Positions 17,065-26,124 are shown, counted from the stretch's first letter. The stretch is 64,000 nt of DNA from Carboxylicivirga agarovorans (GCF_050589845.1 NZ_JBNGPA010000026.1:20983-84982), one strand, 5' to 3'. Numbers and translations: made by a program. The notes: a model not told the origin generated them from the sequence alone.

Positions 17065-17138
17065 GTTTGAAGCCTCGGGGGCGAGCCTGTCTTCACTTTG
17101 AAAACAGGGGGTTACTTCAGTTTATTAAATGTAAGGAA

Positions 17139-17951
17139 TTATACATTCATTGGAACTTCCATCAGCAAAACTTTTGCATCAGATGAAGCGCTTAGTTCAA
17201 TCTCATTAACACCTTCAATGCCAATGCCATCTCTACGTGTCAGTTCATGATCGGCTACATTAAGACCACCCTCCAAAACAAAGAGATAAACACCGTGATT
17301 ATCACCTTTTAGTTTATAATTGACGGTGGTTCCGCGGCTTAGGTCACCCATGTGAAACCAGGCATCCTGATGGATCCATACGCCATCATCATCAGCCTTG
17401 GGTGAGAGGATTTGGTATAATTCATCTTTCCTGTACAGGTCACGTATTGAGATCTGGTCGTAACGTGGCTTGACATTGTTCTTATTGGGAAAGACCCATA
17501 TTTGCAGAAACTTGACCTGCTTGTCCTTATTCTTGTTAAACTCACTGTGAAAAACACCTTTCCCGGCACTCATCACCTGCACATCACCTTCGCGGATTAT
17601 TGCAACGTTATCCATGCTGTCTTTGTGTTCAAGGTCGCCTTCCAGTGGAATTGAGATTATTTCCATGTTTTCATGGGGGTGTTTGCCAAATCCCATTGCC
17701 GGATTGACCGTATCGTCATTCAACACCCTGAGCGCCCCAAAATGTACACGCTCCGGATCATAGTAGTTGGCAAAACTAAATGTGTGGTACGAATCTAACC
17801 AGCCGTGATTGGCATGACCTCTTGTGTCAGCCCTGTGTAATACAGTTTTCATGTTTATATCCTCCGATTTTGTTATTCCAAATAACTTATTGCCGATGAA
17901 TATAGCCGGCAATATTGCTTGTATTCGTTTGATAAATAATCGCCTGTTCAT
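17139..17951 (-). CDS. Pirin family protein with a possible Tat signal
   Basis: This is a bicupin pirin of the YhaK-like type. The metal-site motifs HPHENMEI and GVFHSEFN (the HxH and HxE sets of pirins) are present, as are LEGDLEHKDS and FGALRVLNDD. Two starts are possible. The start at 17951 gives MNRRLFIKRIQAILPAIFIG, which resembles a twin-arginine signal, and yields 270 residues. The start at 17852 (MKTVLHRADTR) gives the usual cytoplasmic length of 237 and has a GGAGG eight bases upstream. The first is used here because the RR-x-F-x-K pattern plus hydrophobic stretch is unlikely by chance, but the second is well supported. Pirins have been linked to quercetinase activity and redox response. 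The role here is unknown. Confidence 0.75.
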   Translation of the reverse strand: MNRRLFIKRIQAILPAIFIGNKLFGITKSEDINMKTVLHRADTRGHANHGWLDSYHTFSFANYYDPERVHFGALRVLNDDTVNPAMGFGKHPHENMEIISIPLEGDLEHKDSMDNVAIIREGDVQVMSAGKGVFHSEFNKNKDKQVKFLQIWVFPNKNNVKPRYDQISIRDLYRKDELYQILSPKADDDGVWIHQDAWFHMGDLSRGTTVNYKLKGDNHGVYLFVLEGGLNVADHELTRRDGIGIEGVNEIELSASSDAKVLLMEVPMNV

Positions 17952-17971
17952 GACTTGTAATTTTATACTTA

Positions 17972-17979
17972 CAAAAATA
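17972..17979 (-). promoter_or_regulatory. Possible -7 element for the pirin gene
   Basis: CAAAAATA on the plus strand reads TATTTTTG on the minus strand, a match to the Bacteroidota -7 consensus TAnnTTTG. No TTG lies 19-20 bases upstream, so it is only a partial match. Transcription would start near 17965, only just before the ATG at 17951. Confidence 0.3.
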
Positions 17980-18060
17980 CAGGATAAAGAGGTCTTTAAA
18001 TTATAAATATGCAAGAGGGTGTTATAAAAATCCGTTATTTACAGCTCTATTCCGCAGGAA

Positions 18061-18228
18061 TAATCCGTGTACCCCGAGAGCCATTGGGGCGTGGTCAAAA
18101 AAAAATGAAAATGTGGTTTTAATAGAGGCAAAATATAACACAAGCCAATGATATAAATAAATAAAAAATGATGAACCACGAATTACACGAATTGTGAAAT
18201 CGCTACGCGATTACTTTGGCGCAGCGAT
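18061..18228. repeat. Dispersed single copy of the 173-bp repeat
   Basis: It contains GTGTACCCCGAGAGCCATTG, GGGGCGTGGTC, TTTTAATAGAGGCAAAATAT, CACAAGCCAATGAT, GAACCACGAATTACACGAAT and AATC/CGATT around CGCTACG, in the same order as the tandem units at 6978-7672. It lies upstream of the pirin gene in a gene-free stretch that runs from 17952 to 18948. Confidence 0.75.
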
Positions 18229-18339
18229 ACCCCAGGACTAGTCATCCACATCCACCCGCTGCAACCCCGAATATGTTAATGCAGGAATTAGTTTGAAGCG
18301 GAATAGGTAGTTGTATGATTAAGGGGGATAAGTATAACT

Positions 18340-18600
18340 CAACAATTCCTCAATTTAGCAATTCGACGGTTCGACAACTCGACAAAGAGGCCATCGGGGA
18401 ACAAGGATTATTGACTGCACCATTTATTTATTGTTACAACTAATCGCTACACGATTAGATAATCCGTGTAATCCGTGTAATTCGTGGTCAAAAAAAAAAG
18501 AAAACGGTGGTTTTAATAGAGGCAAAATATAACACAAGCCAATGATATAAATAAATAAAAAAAAGATGAACCACGAATTACACAAATTGTGCAATCGCTA
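18340..18600. repeat. Composite dispersed repeat modules, including a partial 173-bp unit
   Basis: About 18340-18397 matches the CAATTCCTCAATTTAGCAA / CGACGGTTCGACAA module of 7858-7915. About 18400-18480 matches the ATTATTGACTGCACCATTT module of 7673-7760. From about 18478 the 173-bp unit runs to CGCTACG, where it breaks at the target site of the palindromic element. No gene is seen. Confidence 0.65.
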
Positions 18601-18610
18601 CGCTTTACCC

Positions 18611-18752
18611 TTTAGTGTTCGAAAAGAAGTTTTATAAACGTATAGATCTATGCATCATGTAAATCAGCTCTCCTCCTTGCCAGGAGGAGAGCTGATTTAC
18701 AGCTTGCAAAACACTATATATGTGAATGTTTGAATCTTTTCGAACACTAGAG
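18611..18752. mobile_element. MITE-like palindromic element, complete copy with flanking direct repeat
   Basis: The 14-bp terminal inverted repeats are TAGTGTTCGAAAAG and CTTTTCGAACACTA. Centrally, GTAAATCAGCTCTCCTCC (18659-18676) pairs perfectly with GGAGGAGAGCTGATTTAC (18683-18700) around TTGCCA. The element is flanked by CGCTTTACCC at 18601-18610 and again at 18753-18762, which looks like a 9-10-bp target-site duplication. No ORF is long enough for a transposase. Other copies are at 6798-6937 (degenerate) and 63919-64000 (cut by the window edge). Confidence 0.75.
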
Positions 18753-18812
18753 CGCTTTACCCCGGGCTATAAATATGGCAGACTTACGGCCTGCTACTTA
18801 CAGCTTGGTATA
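18753..18812. repeat. CCCCGGGCTAT repeat module
   Basis: It contains ACCCCGGGCTAT, TGGCAGACTTAC, GCCTGCTA and CAGCTTGGT in the same order and spacing as 1944-1995. The palindromic element has inserted next to it. Confidence 0.55.
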
Positions 18813-18841
18813 AAATTCCGCAGGAATACAGTTTGAGTAAT

Positions 18842-18902
18842 TACCATGACTTGGTATGCCTATATACCATGTCATGGTATGCCTGTATACCACGACGTGG
18901 TA
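18842..18902. repeat. Three 15-bp palindromes with 23-bp period
   Basis: TACCATGACTTGGTA (18842-18856), TACCATGTCATGGTA (18865-18879) and TACCACGACGTGGTA (18888-18902) are separated by TGCCTATA and TGCCTGTA. The second and third are perfect palindromes about a central base, and the sequence differs while the symmetry is kept. The array ends 46 bases before the last gene of the fatty-acid operon. It could be an operator array or a hairpin cluster that ends or stabilises that transcript. Confidence 0.65.
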
Positions 18903-18948
18903 ATTTACCTTAACGACTCATTGAACCTTACAGGCTGCTTTAACCCTG

Positions 18949-21900
18949 CTACATATTTCTGCGGTACTTGCCTCCAACCTCAAACAAGGCCTGTGTTATC
19001 TGCCCAAGCGAGCAGTATTTAACAGTGTCCATTAAGGCTTCAAATACGTTGTCATTATTAAGAGCAGCTTCCTTCAGTCGCATGAGCATTTCACGGGCTT
19101 TCAGCTTATTCTTGTCATGAAAGCTATTAAGTGCTTTGAGCTGACGCTGTTTTTCTACCTCAGTGCTGCGAATCACTTCCTGCGGCAATATGGTGGGTGA
19201 ACCTGATTTTGACAAGAAGGTATTGACACCAATGAGAGGGAGCTCTCCTGTATTTTTAACTTTTTCATAGTGGAGAGATTCCTCCTGTATTTTACTGCGC
19301 TGGTAATTGGTTTCCATGGCACCCAATACACCGCCGCGGTCACTTATGCGTTCAAACTCCGATAGCACAGCTTCTTCCACCAGCTCGGTCAGTTCCTCGA
19401 TGATGAATGATCCCTGGAGTGTATTCTGGTTTTTAGCCAGGCCAAGCTCACGGTTAATGATCAGCTGAATGGCCATGGCACGCCTCACCGATTCTTCGGT
19501 AGGAGTGGTTATGGCCTCGTCATAGGCATTGGTGTGTAATGAGTTGCAGTTGTCATAAATAGCATAGAGCGCTTGCAGGGTGGTACGAATATCGTTAAAC
19601 TCAATTTCCTGGGCATGCAATGAACGACCCGATGTTTGGATATGGTATTTTAGTTTTTGCGATTTCTCATTGCCACCGTATTTATATTTGATGGCCTTAG
19701 CCCATATGATACGCGCCACACGGCCAATAACCGAAAACTCCGGGTCGATGCCGTTGGAAAAGAAAAACGACAGGTTAGGAGCAAAATCATCGATGTGCAT
19801 GCCACGCGATAAATAATACTCGACATAGGTAAGGCCATTGGCCAGCGTAAAAGCCAGTTGAGTCAGCGGGTTGGCTCCGGCTTCAGCAATATGATAGCCT
19901 GAGATGGATACAGAGTAAAAATTCCGGACCTGGTTTCTGATAAAATACTCTTGTATATCGCCCATCAGTTTAAGAGAGAAATCCACCGAGTAGATGCAGG
20001 TGTTTTGCGCCTGATCTTCCTTTAATATATCGGCTTGCACTGTGCCCCGCACCTGCTTAAGGGTTTCCTTCTTAATACGTTCATAGTTATCTCCATCGAT
20101 AATCTCATCGCCCGAAATACCCAGCAACTTCAATCCAAGGCCATTATTGCCTTCAGGGAGCGTATCTGCATACCCGGACCCTTCGTTTAAGGGTATCTTT
20201 ATACCAGCTTCCTGAATGAATTTCTCACACTGTTGATCGATGGCTGCATTGAGGAAAAAAGCCATGAGTACAGGTGCAGGACCATTGATGGTCATGCTCA
20301 CTGATGTTAAAGGATCACTCAGGTCAAAGCCGGAGTAGAGCTTTTTAATGTCGTCAAGGGTGGCTGTTGAAACACCAGAGTTACCCACTTTACCGTAAAT
20401 ATCAGGTCGGGCATCGGGGTTTTCGCCATACAGCGTTACCGAATCAAAGGCGGTAGACAGCCTTTTGGCCTTTTGGCCTTCAGAAAGGTAGTGAAAGCGC
20501 TTGTTGGTTCGCTCAGGACTGCCTTCGCCGGCAAACATACGCGTCGGATCTTCGTATTCGCGCCTGAAAGGGAATACCCCGGCGGCGAAAGGGAAGTGAC
20601 CCGGAAAATTCTCTTTCAACTGCCACCTTAAAATATCTTCCCAGTTTTTGTATTTGGGCACGGCAATTTTAGGGACCCTGGTATTGGATAATGAGGAGGT
20701 GTGGGTCTCAATCTTTATTTCTTTGTTACGTACTTTAAAGGTAAACACATCATCGGCATAAGCTTTTTTCAGTGCCTCCAGCTTAGTTATCAGTTGCCGG
20801 TTGTCGTCGCTCAGTAATGCGTCCAGTTTTTTATATTCATCTTCAAGTTGCTTTGTATCACCTCCTTTTTTCTTGATTATCTCTATGGTCTGATGCAGGG
20901 CATACAGTTGGCCGGCCAGTTTCGACTGTTCTTCGGCCTTGGCATTGTAAGCCCGTATCGTTTCGCTTATCTCAGCCAGGTAGCGCACCCGGTGAGATGG
21001 AATTATACTTTGTGAGAACGATTGCTCTGTCATTTCTGCCTCGTGGGCCTTTAAACCAAGCAGGTAATGGTGGTTGAGGTAATCTTTCAATTTCTGGCAG
21101 AAGCGATTGATGCCCTGGTCGTAAAAGTTGGACGCGTTGGTTAAGAATACCGGCATGTCATTTACATCAACATCCCAAAGCTGCTTGTTACGCTGTACTT
21201 GTTTTTTTACATCCCTCAGAGCATCTTCAGCGCCTTTTTTGTCGGACTTATTAATAACCACAAAATCGGCAAAATCGAGCATGTCAATTTTCTCCAGTTG
21301 TGAAGGAGCGCCATACTCAGGCGTCATCACATACAAAGATATATTGGCATAGTCGATGATCTGGGAATCGGCCTGCCCGATACCAGATGTTTCCAGGATA
21401 ATCAAGTCAGCGCCGGCTGCTTTTAAAAGGCTTACACAGTCATTTAAATGAGTCGAGACCGATGATCGGGCACCACGCGTAGCCATGGAGCGCATAAACA
21501 CATTGGGGTGGTGAATGCTGTTCATGCGAATGCGATCACCAAGTAGTGCACCCCCTGATTTTCGTTTACTTGGGTCAACAGAAACAATGGCGATCTTCAA
21601 TGTCTCTGAGTTCATTAACAAACGCCTTACGAGTTCATCTATAAGCGATGACTTTCCCGCACCGCCGGTACCTGTTATGCCAATTACCGGAATAACACGT
21701 TCAGCTGCCTTTTTAAGGATGTTTTGATTTAAAAGCGCATCGGCATTGTCGCTGTTTTCAAGCAATGTTATAAATCTGGCCAATGCCATTTTATCAGAAA
21801 ATACAGGAAGAGGGGCATTGGATAGCTTCTCGTGTTGATAGTCGGCCAGTTTCAACACCTCGTTGATCATGCCCTGCAGTCCTGCTTTTCGTCCGTCATC

Positions 21901-22269
21901 GGGAGAAAAGATGCGTGCAATACCATACTGATGCAATTCATCCTGCTCATGGGGCAGGATAACGCCACCTCCGCCACCTACGATCTTAATATGACCGGCT
22001 CCTTTTTGCTGCAAAAGGTCGTACATGTATTTATAAAACTCCAGGTGACCCCCCTGGTAAGAGGTGACTGCTATGGCCTGAACATCTTCCTGAATGGCAC
22101 AATCTACAATTTCCTGCACCGACCTGTTATGCCCCAGGTGAATCACCTCAGCACCTGATGCCTGCATGATCCGTCTCATTATATTGATAGAAGCATCGTG
22201 TCCGTCAAATAAAGATGTGGCCGTTACAATTCTAATTTTACCGGCAGCTTTATAGATGTGGTCCTTCAT
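18949..22269 (-). CDS. icmF: Fused isobutyryl-CoA mutase (IcmF-type, B12-dependent)
   Basis: The product has 1,106 residues, the length expected for IcmF. Residues about 10-140 form the B12-binding domain, with DGHD (22-25) supplying the histidine that ligates cobalt. A MeaB-like G-protein chaperone domain follows, with Walker A GITGTGGAGKSS around residues 197-207. From about residue 570 comes the mutase TIM barrel (AGVFPFRREYEDPTRMFAGE, DARPDIYGKVGNSGVS, SVSMTINGPAPVLMAFFLNA). The GVFPF in place of the RGxYxTMY of methylmalonyl-CoA mutase points to isobutyryl-CoA/n-butyryl-CoA interconversion, although related fused mutases act on other branched acyl-CoAs. It is cytoplasmic. It is the last gene of a nine-gene operon and starts 9 bases after the Fe-S subunit stop. 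Confidence 0.92.
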   Translation of the reverse strand: MKDHIYKAAGKIRIVTATSLFDGHDASINIMRRIMQASGAEVIHLGHNRSVQEIVDCAIQEDVQAIAVTSYQGGHLEFYKYMYDLLQQKGAGHIKIVGGGGGVILPHEQDELHQYGIARIFSPDDGRKAGLQGMINEVLKLADYQHEKLSNAPLPVFSDKMALARFITLLENSDNADALLNQNILKKAAERVIPVIGITGTGGAGKSSLIDELVRRLLMNSETLKIAIVSVDPSKRKSGGALLGDRIRMNSIHHPNVFMRSMATRGARSSVSTHLNDCVSLLKAAGADLIILETSGIGQADSQIIDYANISLYVMTPEYGAPSQLEKIDMLDFADFVVINKSDKKGAEDALRDVKKQVQRNKQLWDVDVNDMPVFLTNASNFYDQGINRFCQKLKDYLNHHYLLGLKAHEAEMTEQSFSQSIIPSHRVRYLAEISETIRAYNAKAEEQSKLAGQLYALHQTIEIIKKKGGDTKQLEDEYKKLDALLSDDNRQLITKLEALKKAYADDVFTFKVRNKEIKIETHTSSLSNTRVPKIAVPKYKNWEDILRWQLKENFPGHFPFAAGVFPFRREYEDPTRMFAGEGSPERTNKRFHYLSEGQKAKRLSTAFDSVTLYGENPDARPDIYGKVGNSGVSTATLDDIKKLYSGFDLSDPLTSVSMTINGPAPVLMAFFLNAAIDQQCEKFIQEAGIKIPLNEGSGYADTLPEGNNGLGLKLLGISGDEIIDGDNYERIKKETLKQVRGTVQADILKEDQAQNTCIYSVDFSLKLMGDIQEYFIRNQVRNFYSVSISGYHIAEAGANPLTQLAFTLANGLTYVEYYLSRGMHIDDFAPNLSFFFSNGIDPEFSVIGRVARIIWAKAIKYKYGGNEKSQKLKYHIQTSGRSLHAQEIEFNDIRTTLQALYAIYDNCNSLHTNAYDEAITTPTEESVRRAMAIQLIINRELGLAKNQNTLQGSFIIEELTELVEEAVLSEFERISDRGGVLGAMETNYQRSKIQEESLHYEKVKNTGELPLIGVNTFLSKSGSPTILPQEVIRSTEVEKQRQLKALNSFHDKNKLKAREMLMRLKEAALNNDNVFEALMDTVKYCSLGQITQALFEVGGKYRRNM

Positions 22270-22278
22270 ACTATCAGA

Positions 22279-23067
22279 TTATATTTCCATGTTTTGCTCA
22301 ATCAGTTCCGCCAGATCCATATTCACAACGCTGTCCTCCTTGTTCTTGTACTTGATGCCGTCGCTGAGCATAGTCATGCAAAAGGGGCAGGCAGTTGCCA
22401 CAATATCAGCTCCGCTGGCAAGCACGTCTTCTGTTCGTTCTTCAAACACCTCCCTGTTGCCTTTCTCAGCTTCTTTAAACATCTGGGCTCCACCGGCTCC
22501 GCAGCAGAGTGAGAAGCTTTTGGCCCGTTTGAGTTCTGTAAAGTCAACATCGAATGCATTAATGACTTTACGGGGTGCCTCGTAAATGCCATTGCCACGG
22601 CCCAGGTAACAGGGATCGTGAAAGGTGATGCGCTTATTGGCAAAGGCATCTTTCTTCAATTTAATGCGGCCGCTGTCGATCAGATGCTGTAAAAAAGAGG
22701 AGTAGTGCATGACCTCGTAATGACCGCCTAGCTCAGGATATTCGTTTTTTATAATATTGAAACAGTGCGGACAGGTACAGATGACCTTCTGTACCTGGTA
22801 GCTGTTAAAGGTTTCAATTACCTGCATGGCCTGCATCTGAAACAACATCTCGTTACCGGCACGTTTGGCCGGATCGCCCGTACAGGTTTCTTCAGTGCCC
22901 AGCACCGCATAGTCAATGTTGGCTTTATTTAATATTTGAGCGAAAGCACGCGTTACTTTCTGATACCTTTTATCAAAGGCACCGGCGCATCCCACCCAGA
23001 ATAAGTATTCGGGCTGATGACCTTTTGCCTTTAAATCGGCCATGATGGGTACATTTATCTTTGTCAT
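22279..23067 (-). CDS. CCG-domain Fe-S protein, HdrB-like subunit of an ETF:quinone oxidoreductase
   Basis: The product has 262 residues with two cysteine-rich CCG domains. The first holds WVGCAG, EETCTGDPAKRAGN and CTCPHC. The second holds HDPCYLGRGNG, SLCCGAGGAQMF and ACPFC. These motifs bind noncubane or [4Fe-4S] clusters in HdrB, GlpC and related proteins. The gene lies directly after a membrane Fe-S protein and EtfAB. In the EMO family (ETF:menaquinone oxidoreductases) the membrane haem part, ferredoxin part and CCG part are often one protein. Here they appear split in two. It probably passes electrons from reduced ETF to menaquinone, together with its upstream neighbour (23 bp apart). 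Confidence 0.85.
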   Translation of the reverse strand: MTKINVPIMADLKAKGHQPEYLFWVGCAGAFDKRYQKVTRAFAQILNKANIDYAVLGTEETCTGDPAKRAGNEMLFQMQAMQVIETFNSYQVQKVICTCPHCFNIIKNEYPELGGHYEVMHYSSFLQHLIDSGRIKLKKDAFANKRITFHDPCYLGRGNGIYEAPRKVINAFDVDFTELKRAKSFSLCCGAGGAQMFKEAEKGNREVFEERTEDVLASGADIVATACPFCMTMLSDGIKYKNKEDSVVNMDLAELIEQNMEI

Positions 23068-23090
23068 GTGTGAGATTTATTTAAAACAAC

Positions 23091-24347
23091 TTAGCCTTCA
23101 GTCCATTTTAATCGGTCTTCAGGTGAGTATTTCCATGGAGCCCCGTTATTTTCAATGTTGGCAAACATGGCATTCAGTTCTTCGGGAGCCTGTCCTTCTT
23201 CAAGAACCAGGTAACGTCGCATATCCATGATCAGGTTTGGATGGCTGATATTGAGCGGACATTCCTGGGCACAGGCATTGCACGAGGTACAGGCCCACAA
23301 CTCTTCAGGTGTTATATAATCGCCAACCAATGCTTTCGCATCTTCTGCGCTCAAGCCGGCCTTTTCATCCATACGCTGGCGTATATCCACAAATAGTTTA
23401 CGTGGTGATAACAGCTTACCCGTTATATTGGCAGGACAAACTTCAGTGCACCTGCCGCATTGGGTACAGGTCAGGGCATCCATGTAGTTTTTCCAGGTTA
23501 TGTCTTCCACGTCTTTTACCCCAAAGCGGCTACTGGCAGGTCCATCACTTTCGGCATAGGGATTATCACTCATCATCAGATCAACTTCTTTTTTAACTTC
23601 AGGCATCATTGGTAAATGAGTGAGCGGCTTCAGGTTACTGAAGAACACATTGGGAAGAGACATAAACACATGAAAGTGTTTGGAGTAGGGCAGGTAATTG
23701 GCAAAGACAAAGATCAATACGATATGCATCCACCAAAAGAAAGCATATAGCCCTGCACTTTTAGCCGGGTGTAAGGTGTTGACCAACCAGCCTGAAAAGG
23801 GGTAGGTGCCAATGGCATTTGCACCAAATTGCACTGTTTCGTATACATTAAGTCCTATCAGTGAAAGCATTAATAGCATAATGAATGAGAGCGCAATATT
23901 GGCATCGGTTTTATTTTTCCTGCTTAACTCAATGCCCTTGAAGCGCTTGATGCGCATGACCAGACGCCGGAACAGAAAAGCAATAATTCCCACTAAAACG
24001 ATTAGGGCAAAAATGTCACCACTGGCAGATATAATATCATATACCATGCCCCATGCCCCAAACAAACGGTGTGAGCCAATAATGCCGTCGATCACCATTT
24101 CAAGGCTGCCGATGGTAATGACCATAAAGCCCCAGAAAACCAGTGCATGCATGAGGCCAATAACAGGTTTCCGCAGTATTTTAGTCTGACCAAAAGCCAC
24201 CTGAAGAGTGAGCTGTGTGCGCTTTACCCATTGCCCGTAAAAGGCGGTGCTCCTGGTTTTATCAAAATTGGTTTTGATCTTCCAAAATGAGTAAAGCAGG
24301 GCAGCAGCCGTAATGATCAGGATACTAATGAAAATCAATTGATCCAT
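23091..24347 (-). CDS. Membrane-bound 4Fe-4S protein, NarI-like, of an ETF:quinone oxidoreductase
   Basis: The product has 418 residues. Membrane segments lie at about 5-22, 65-85, 105-128, 153-172 and 205-225, with histidines (LMHALVFWGF, WWMHIVLIFV, SKHFHVFM) placed like haem-b ligands of NarI-type cytochromes. The soluble C-terminal half carries two 4Fe-4S motifs, CTQCGRCTEVCP and CTSCNACAQECP. This layout matches the N-terminal part of EMO proteins. It should sit in the inner membrane, with electrons moving from ETF through Fe-S clusters and haem to menaquinone. The genes on both sides (EtfA upstream by 13 bp, CCG protein downstream) support this. A role with another electron donor cannot be excluded. 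Confidence 0.85.
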   Translation of the reverse strand: MDQLIFISILIITAAALLYSFWKIKTNFDKTRSTAFYGQWVKRTQLTLQVAFGQTKILRKPVIGLMHALVFWGFMVITIGSLEMVIDGIIGSHRLFGAWGMVYDIISASGDIFALIVLVGIIAFLFRRLVMRIKRFKGIELSRKNKTDANIALSFIMLLMLSLIGLNVYETVQFGANAIGTYPFSGWLVNTLHPAKSAGLYAFFWWMHIVLIFVFANYLPYSKHFHVFMSLPNVFFSNLKPLTHLPMMPEVKKEVDLMMSDNPYAESDGPASSRFGVKDVEDITWKNYMDALTCTQCGRCTEVCPANITGKLLSPRKLFVDIRQRMDEKAGLSAEDAKALVGDYITPEELWACTSCNACAQECPLNISHPNLIMDMRRYLVLEEGQAPEELNAMFANIENNGAPWKYSPEDRLKWTEG

Positions 24348-24360
24348 ATGATTATTCTTT

Positions 24361-25335
24361 TTATTTATCAGCCATAAATTGCCTGAATAATGCGCTTAGT
24401 TCAGGAACAATTTTAAAAGCATCGCCCACCAGGCCATAGTCGGCCACTTCAAAAATGGGTGCGTCAGCATCAGAGTTAATGGCAACAATACATTTAGAGC
24501 CACTTACACCTGCCACATGCTGTATGGCACCTGATATGCCAACAGCGAAATAAATATTAGGCGCGATACTCTTACCTGTCTGGCCCACATGCTCATCGGC
24601 CGGACGCCATCCGTCATCGGCAACAGGGCGGCTGCAGGCTGTGGCAGCTCCAATGCTTTGAGCCAGCTCTTCAAGCAAGGCAAAGTTTTCGGCAGCTTTA
24701 AGGCCTCTTCCCCCACTAACAACAATATCAGCATCTGCCAGGTTAATGCCTTCTGTATTGGTTTGCTTATCAATTATCTCAAGGCGCGACACCGGCTCAT
24801 CGATTTGAGGTGCGAATGTCTCAATTTTTAGATCCACAGGAGCTTCTCTAAGTCCAAAACTATTGAGCATGGGTGTCATGATCTTACGCTCTGTTTTAAC
24901 CTGAACACTTGCCAGGGCTTTGCCGGTAAAAGCACGTTTGGAAACAATGAACGGATCATATGACTCGGGCAGATCCATTACCTGTGGTACAAAACCAGCT
25001 TTAAGCCTTACCGACAATCGTGGTGCAATGGCTTTTCCCTGGTTATTATCGGGGAAAAGGATGTATGAAGCATTGGTTGCGTTTACAGCCTGCTCTGCTA
25101 TTTGAGTATAGACGCGGTTAACACGTTTATTGTATTGCGCATCGCCGGCTAGCAGTATTTTGCTCATCCCATATTTGCCCAGTGTCTCCAGTTCGGCTTG
25201 GTCAATTTCACCGATCACCAGGCCAACAACCTGCAGGTTGAGCTTATCGGACATGGCTTTGGCATAAGAGCATAATTCAAGGCTTTGTTTTTTTATCGTT
25301 CCGCCTACATTGCGGATATATACGAGTATAGACAT
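24361..25335 (-). CDS. etfA: Electron transfer flavoprotein alpha subunit
   Basis: The product has 324 residues, normal for EtfA. The N-terminal adenine-nucleotide-hydrolase-like fold is followed by the FAD-binding C-terminal domain with SGGRGL, ACSRPVADDGW, HVGQTGKSIAPNIYFAVGIS and the tail around NSDADAPIFEVADYGLVGDA. These are the standard FAD contacts of EtfA. It forms a heterodimer with the product of the gene just upstream (25381-26124, 45-bp gap) and accepts electrons from acyl-CoA dehydrogenase. The presence of a downstream quinone-reducing module suggests ordinary respiratory rather than bifurcating electron flow, but this is not settled by sequence alone. Confidence 0.93.
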   Translation of the reverse strand: MSILVYIRNVGGTIKKQSLELCSYAKAMSDKLNLQVVGLVIGEIDQAELETLGKYGMSKILLAGDAQYNKRVNRVYTQIAEQAVNATNASYILFPDNNQGKAIAPRLSVRLKAGFVPQVMDLPESYDPFIVSKRAFTGKALASVQVKTERKIMTPMLNSFGLREAPVDLKIETFAPQIDEPVSRLEIIDKQTNTEGINLADADIVVSGGRGLKAAENFALLEELAQSIGAATACSRPVADDGWRPADEHVGQTGKSIAPNIYFAVGISGAIQHVAGVSGSKCIVAINSDADAPIFEVADYGLVGDAFKIVPELSALFRQFMADK

Positions 25336-25380
25336 GTGTGATGATTTTACGAATTTAACAATGAAGATGACCTGCTGAAC

Positions 25381-26124
25381 TTATATAAGTTTGGCTTCAT
25401 TACTCAGGTGATCCAATAATTCCCGGGCGTCGTTCAGCATTTTAACGCTTCCTTTTGCAGGAGGCGATTTATAGGTCATAAATTCTACCAGGGGCTGACT
25501 TTCGGCAGCTTCAATTACTTCAAGCGGTTTGCTTCGGGCTGTCATAATACCTCTCATATTGGGTATTTTAGGTACCCGGGCAAAACCTTTTTGTACGATC
25601 AGTACTGCTTTGCCATCGATTTTAAGCTGCTCTTTACCATTGGCCACATCGCGTTGAAAAACTGGCTCATTGCCATCGAACTTAATGGCCGATACAGATG
25701 ATATCGAGGCATAGTCCAGCATTTCTGCCAACATGCCCCCAACCGAAGCTTCATTATAATCACCCGATTCAATGCCGCAGATCACAAAAGCAAAGTCAGT
25801 GTCTTTGATGTATTCCGCGAGCAGGGTGGCCGTTTGATAGGCATCCAGCGGATTGGCATTGATACGGATCGCTTTGTCGGCGCCAATGGCCAGGCATTTG
25901 CGCAAAGTGGGTTCAATAAAGGCTTCTCCAACTGAAATAACCGTTACTTCACTGACCGGACTGCCGCTATCTTCTTTTAATTCAACGGCACGTGTTAAGG
26001 CCAGCTCATCCCATGGGTTGATAACCCACTGGATACCGGTGTCATCCAATTGGGTGGCACTGTCGTTAAAACGAATTTTTGTTGTTGTATCGGGTACATT
26101 GCTTATGCAAACAAGTATTCTCAT
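25381..26124 (-). CDS. etfB: Electron transfer flavoprotein beta subunit
   Basis: The product has 247 residues. The N terminus MRILVCISNVPDTTTKIRF is typical of EtfB, followed by INPWDELALTRAVEL, GADKAIRI and CGIESGDYNEASVGGMLAE. The C-terminal arm (MTARSKPLEVIE) is the usual recognition-loop area for the dehydrogenase partner. It works with EtfA as a soluble electron carrier. It is preceded by a 166-bp gap to the acyl-CoA dehydrogenase gene, the largest gap in the operon, where a second promoter might lie, though no clear TAnnTTTG element was found. Confidence 0.93.
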   Translation of the reverse strand: MRILVCISNVPDTTTKIRFNDSATQLDDTGIQWVINPWDELALTRAVELKEDSGSPVSEVTVISVGEAFIEPTLRKCLAIGADKAIRINANPLDAYQTATLLAEYIKDTDFAFVICGIESGDYNEASVGGMLAEMLDYASISSVSAIKFDGNEPVFQRDVANGKEQLKIDGKAVLIVQKGFARVPKIPNMRGIMTARSKPLEVIEAAESQPLVEFMTYKSPPAKGSVKMLNDARELLDHLSNEAKLI

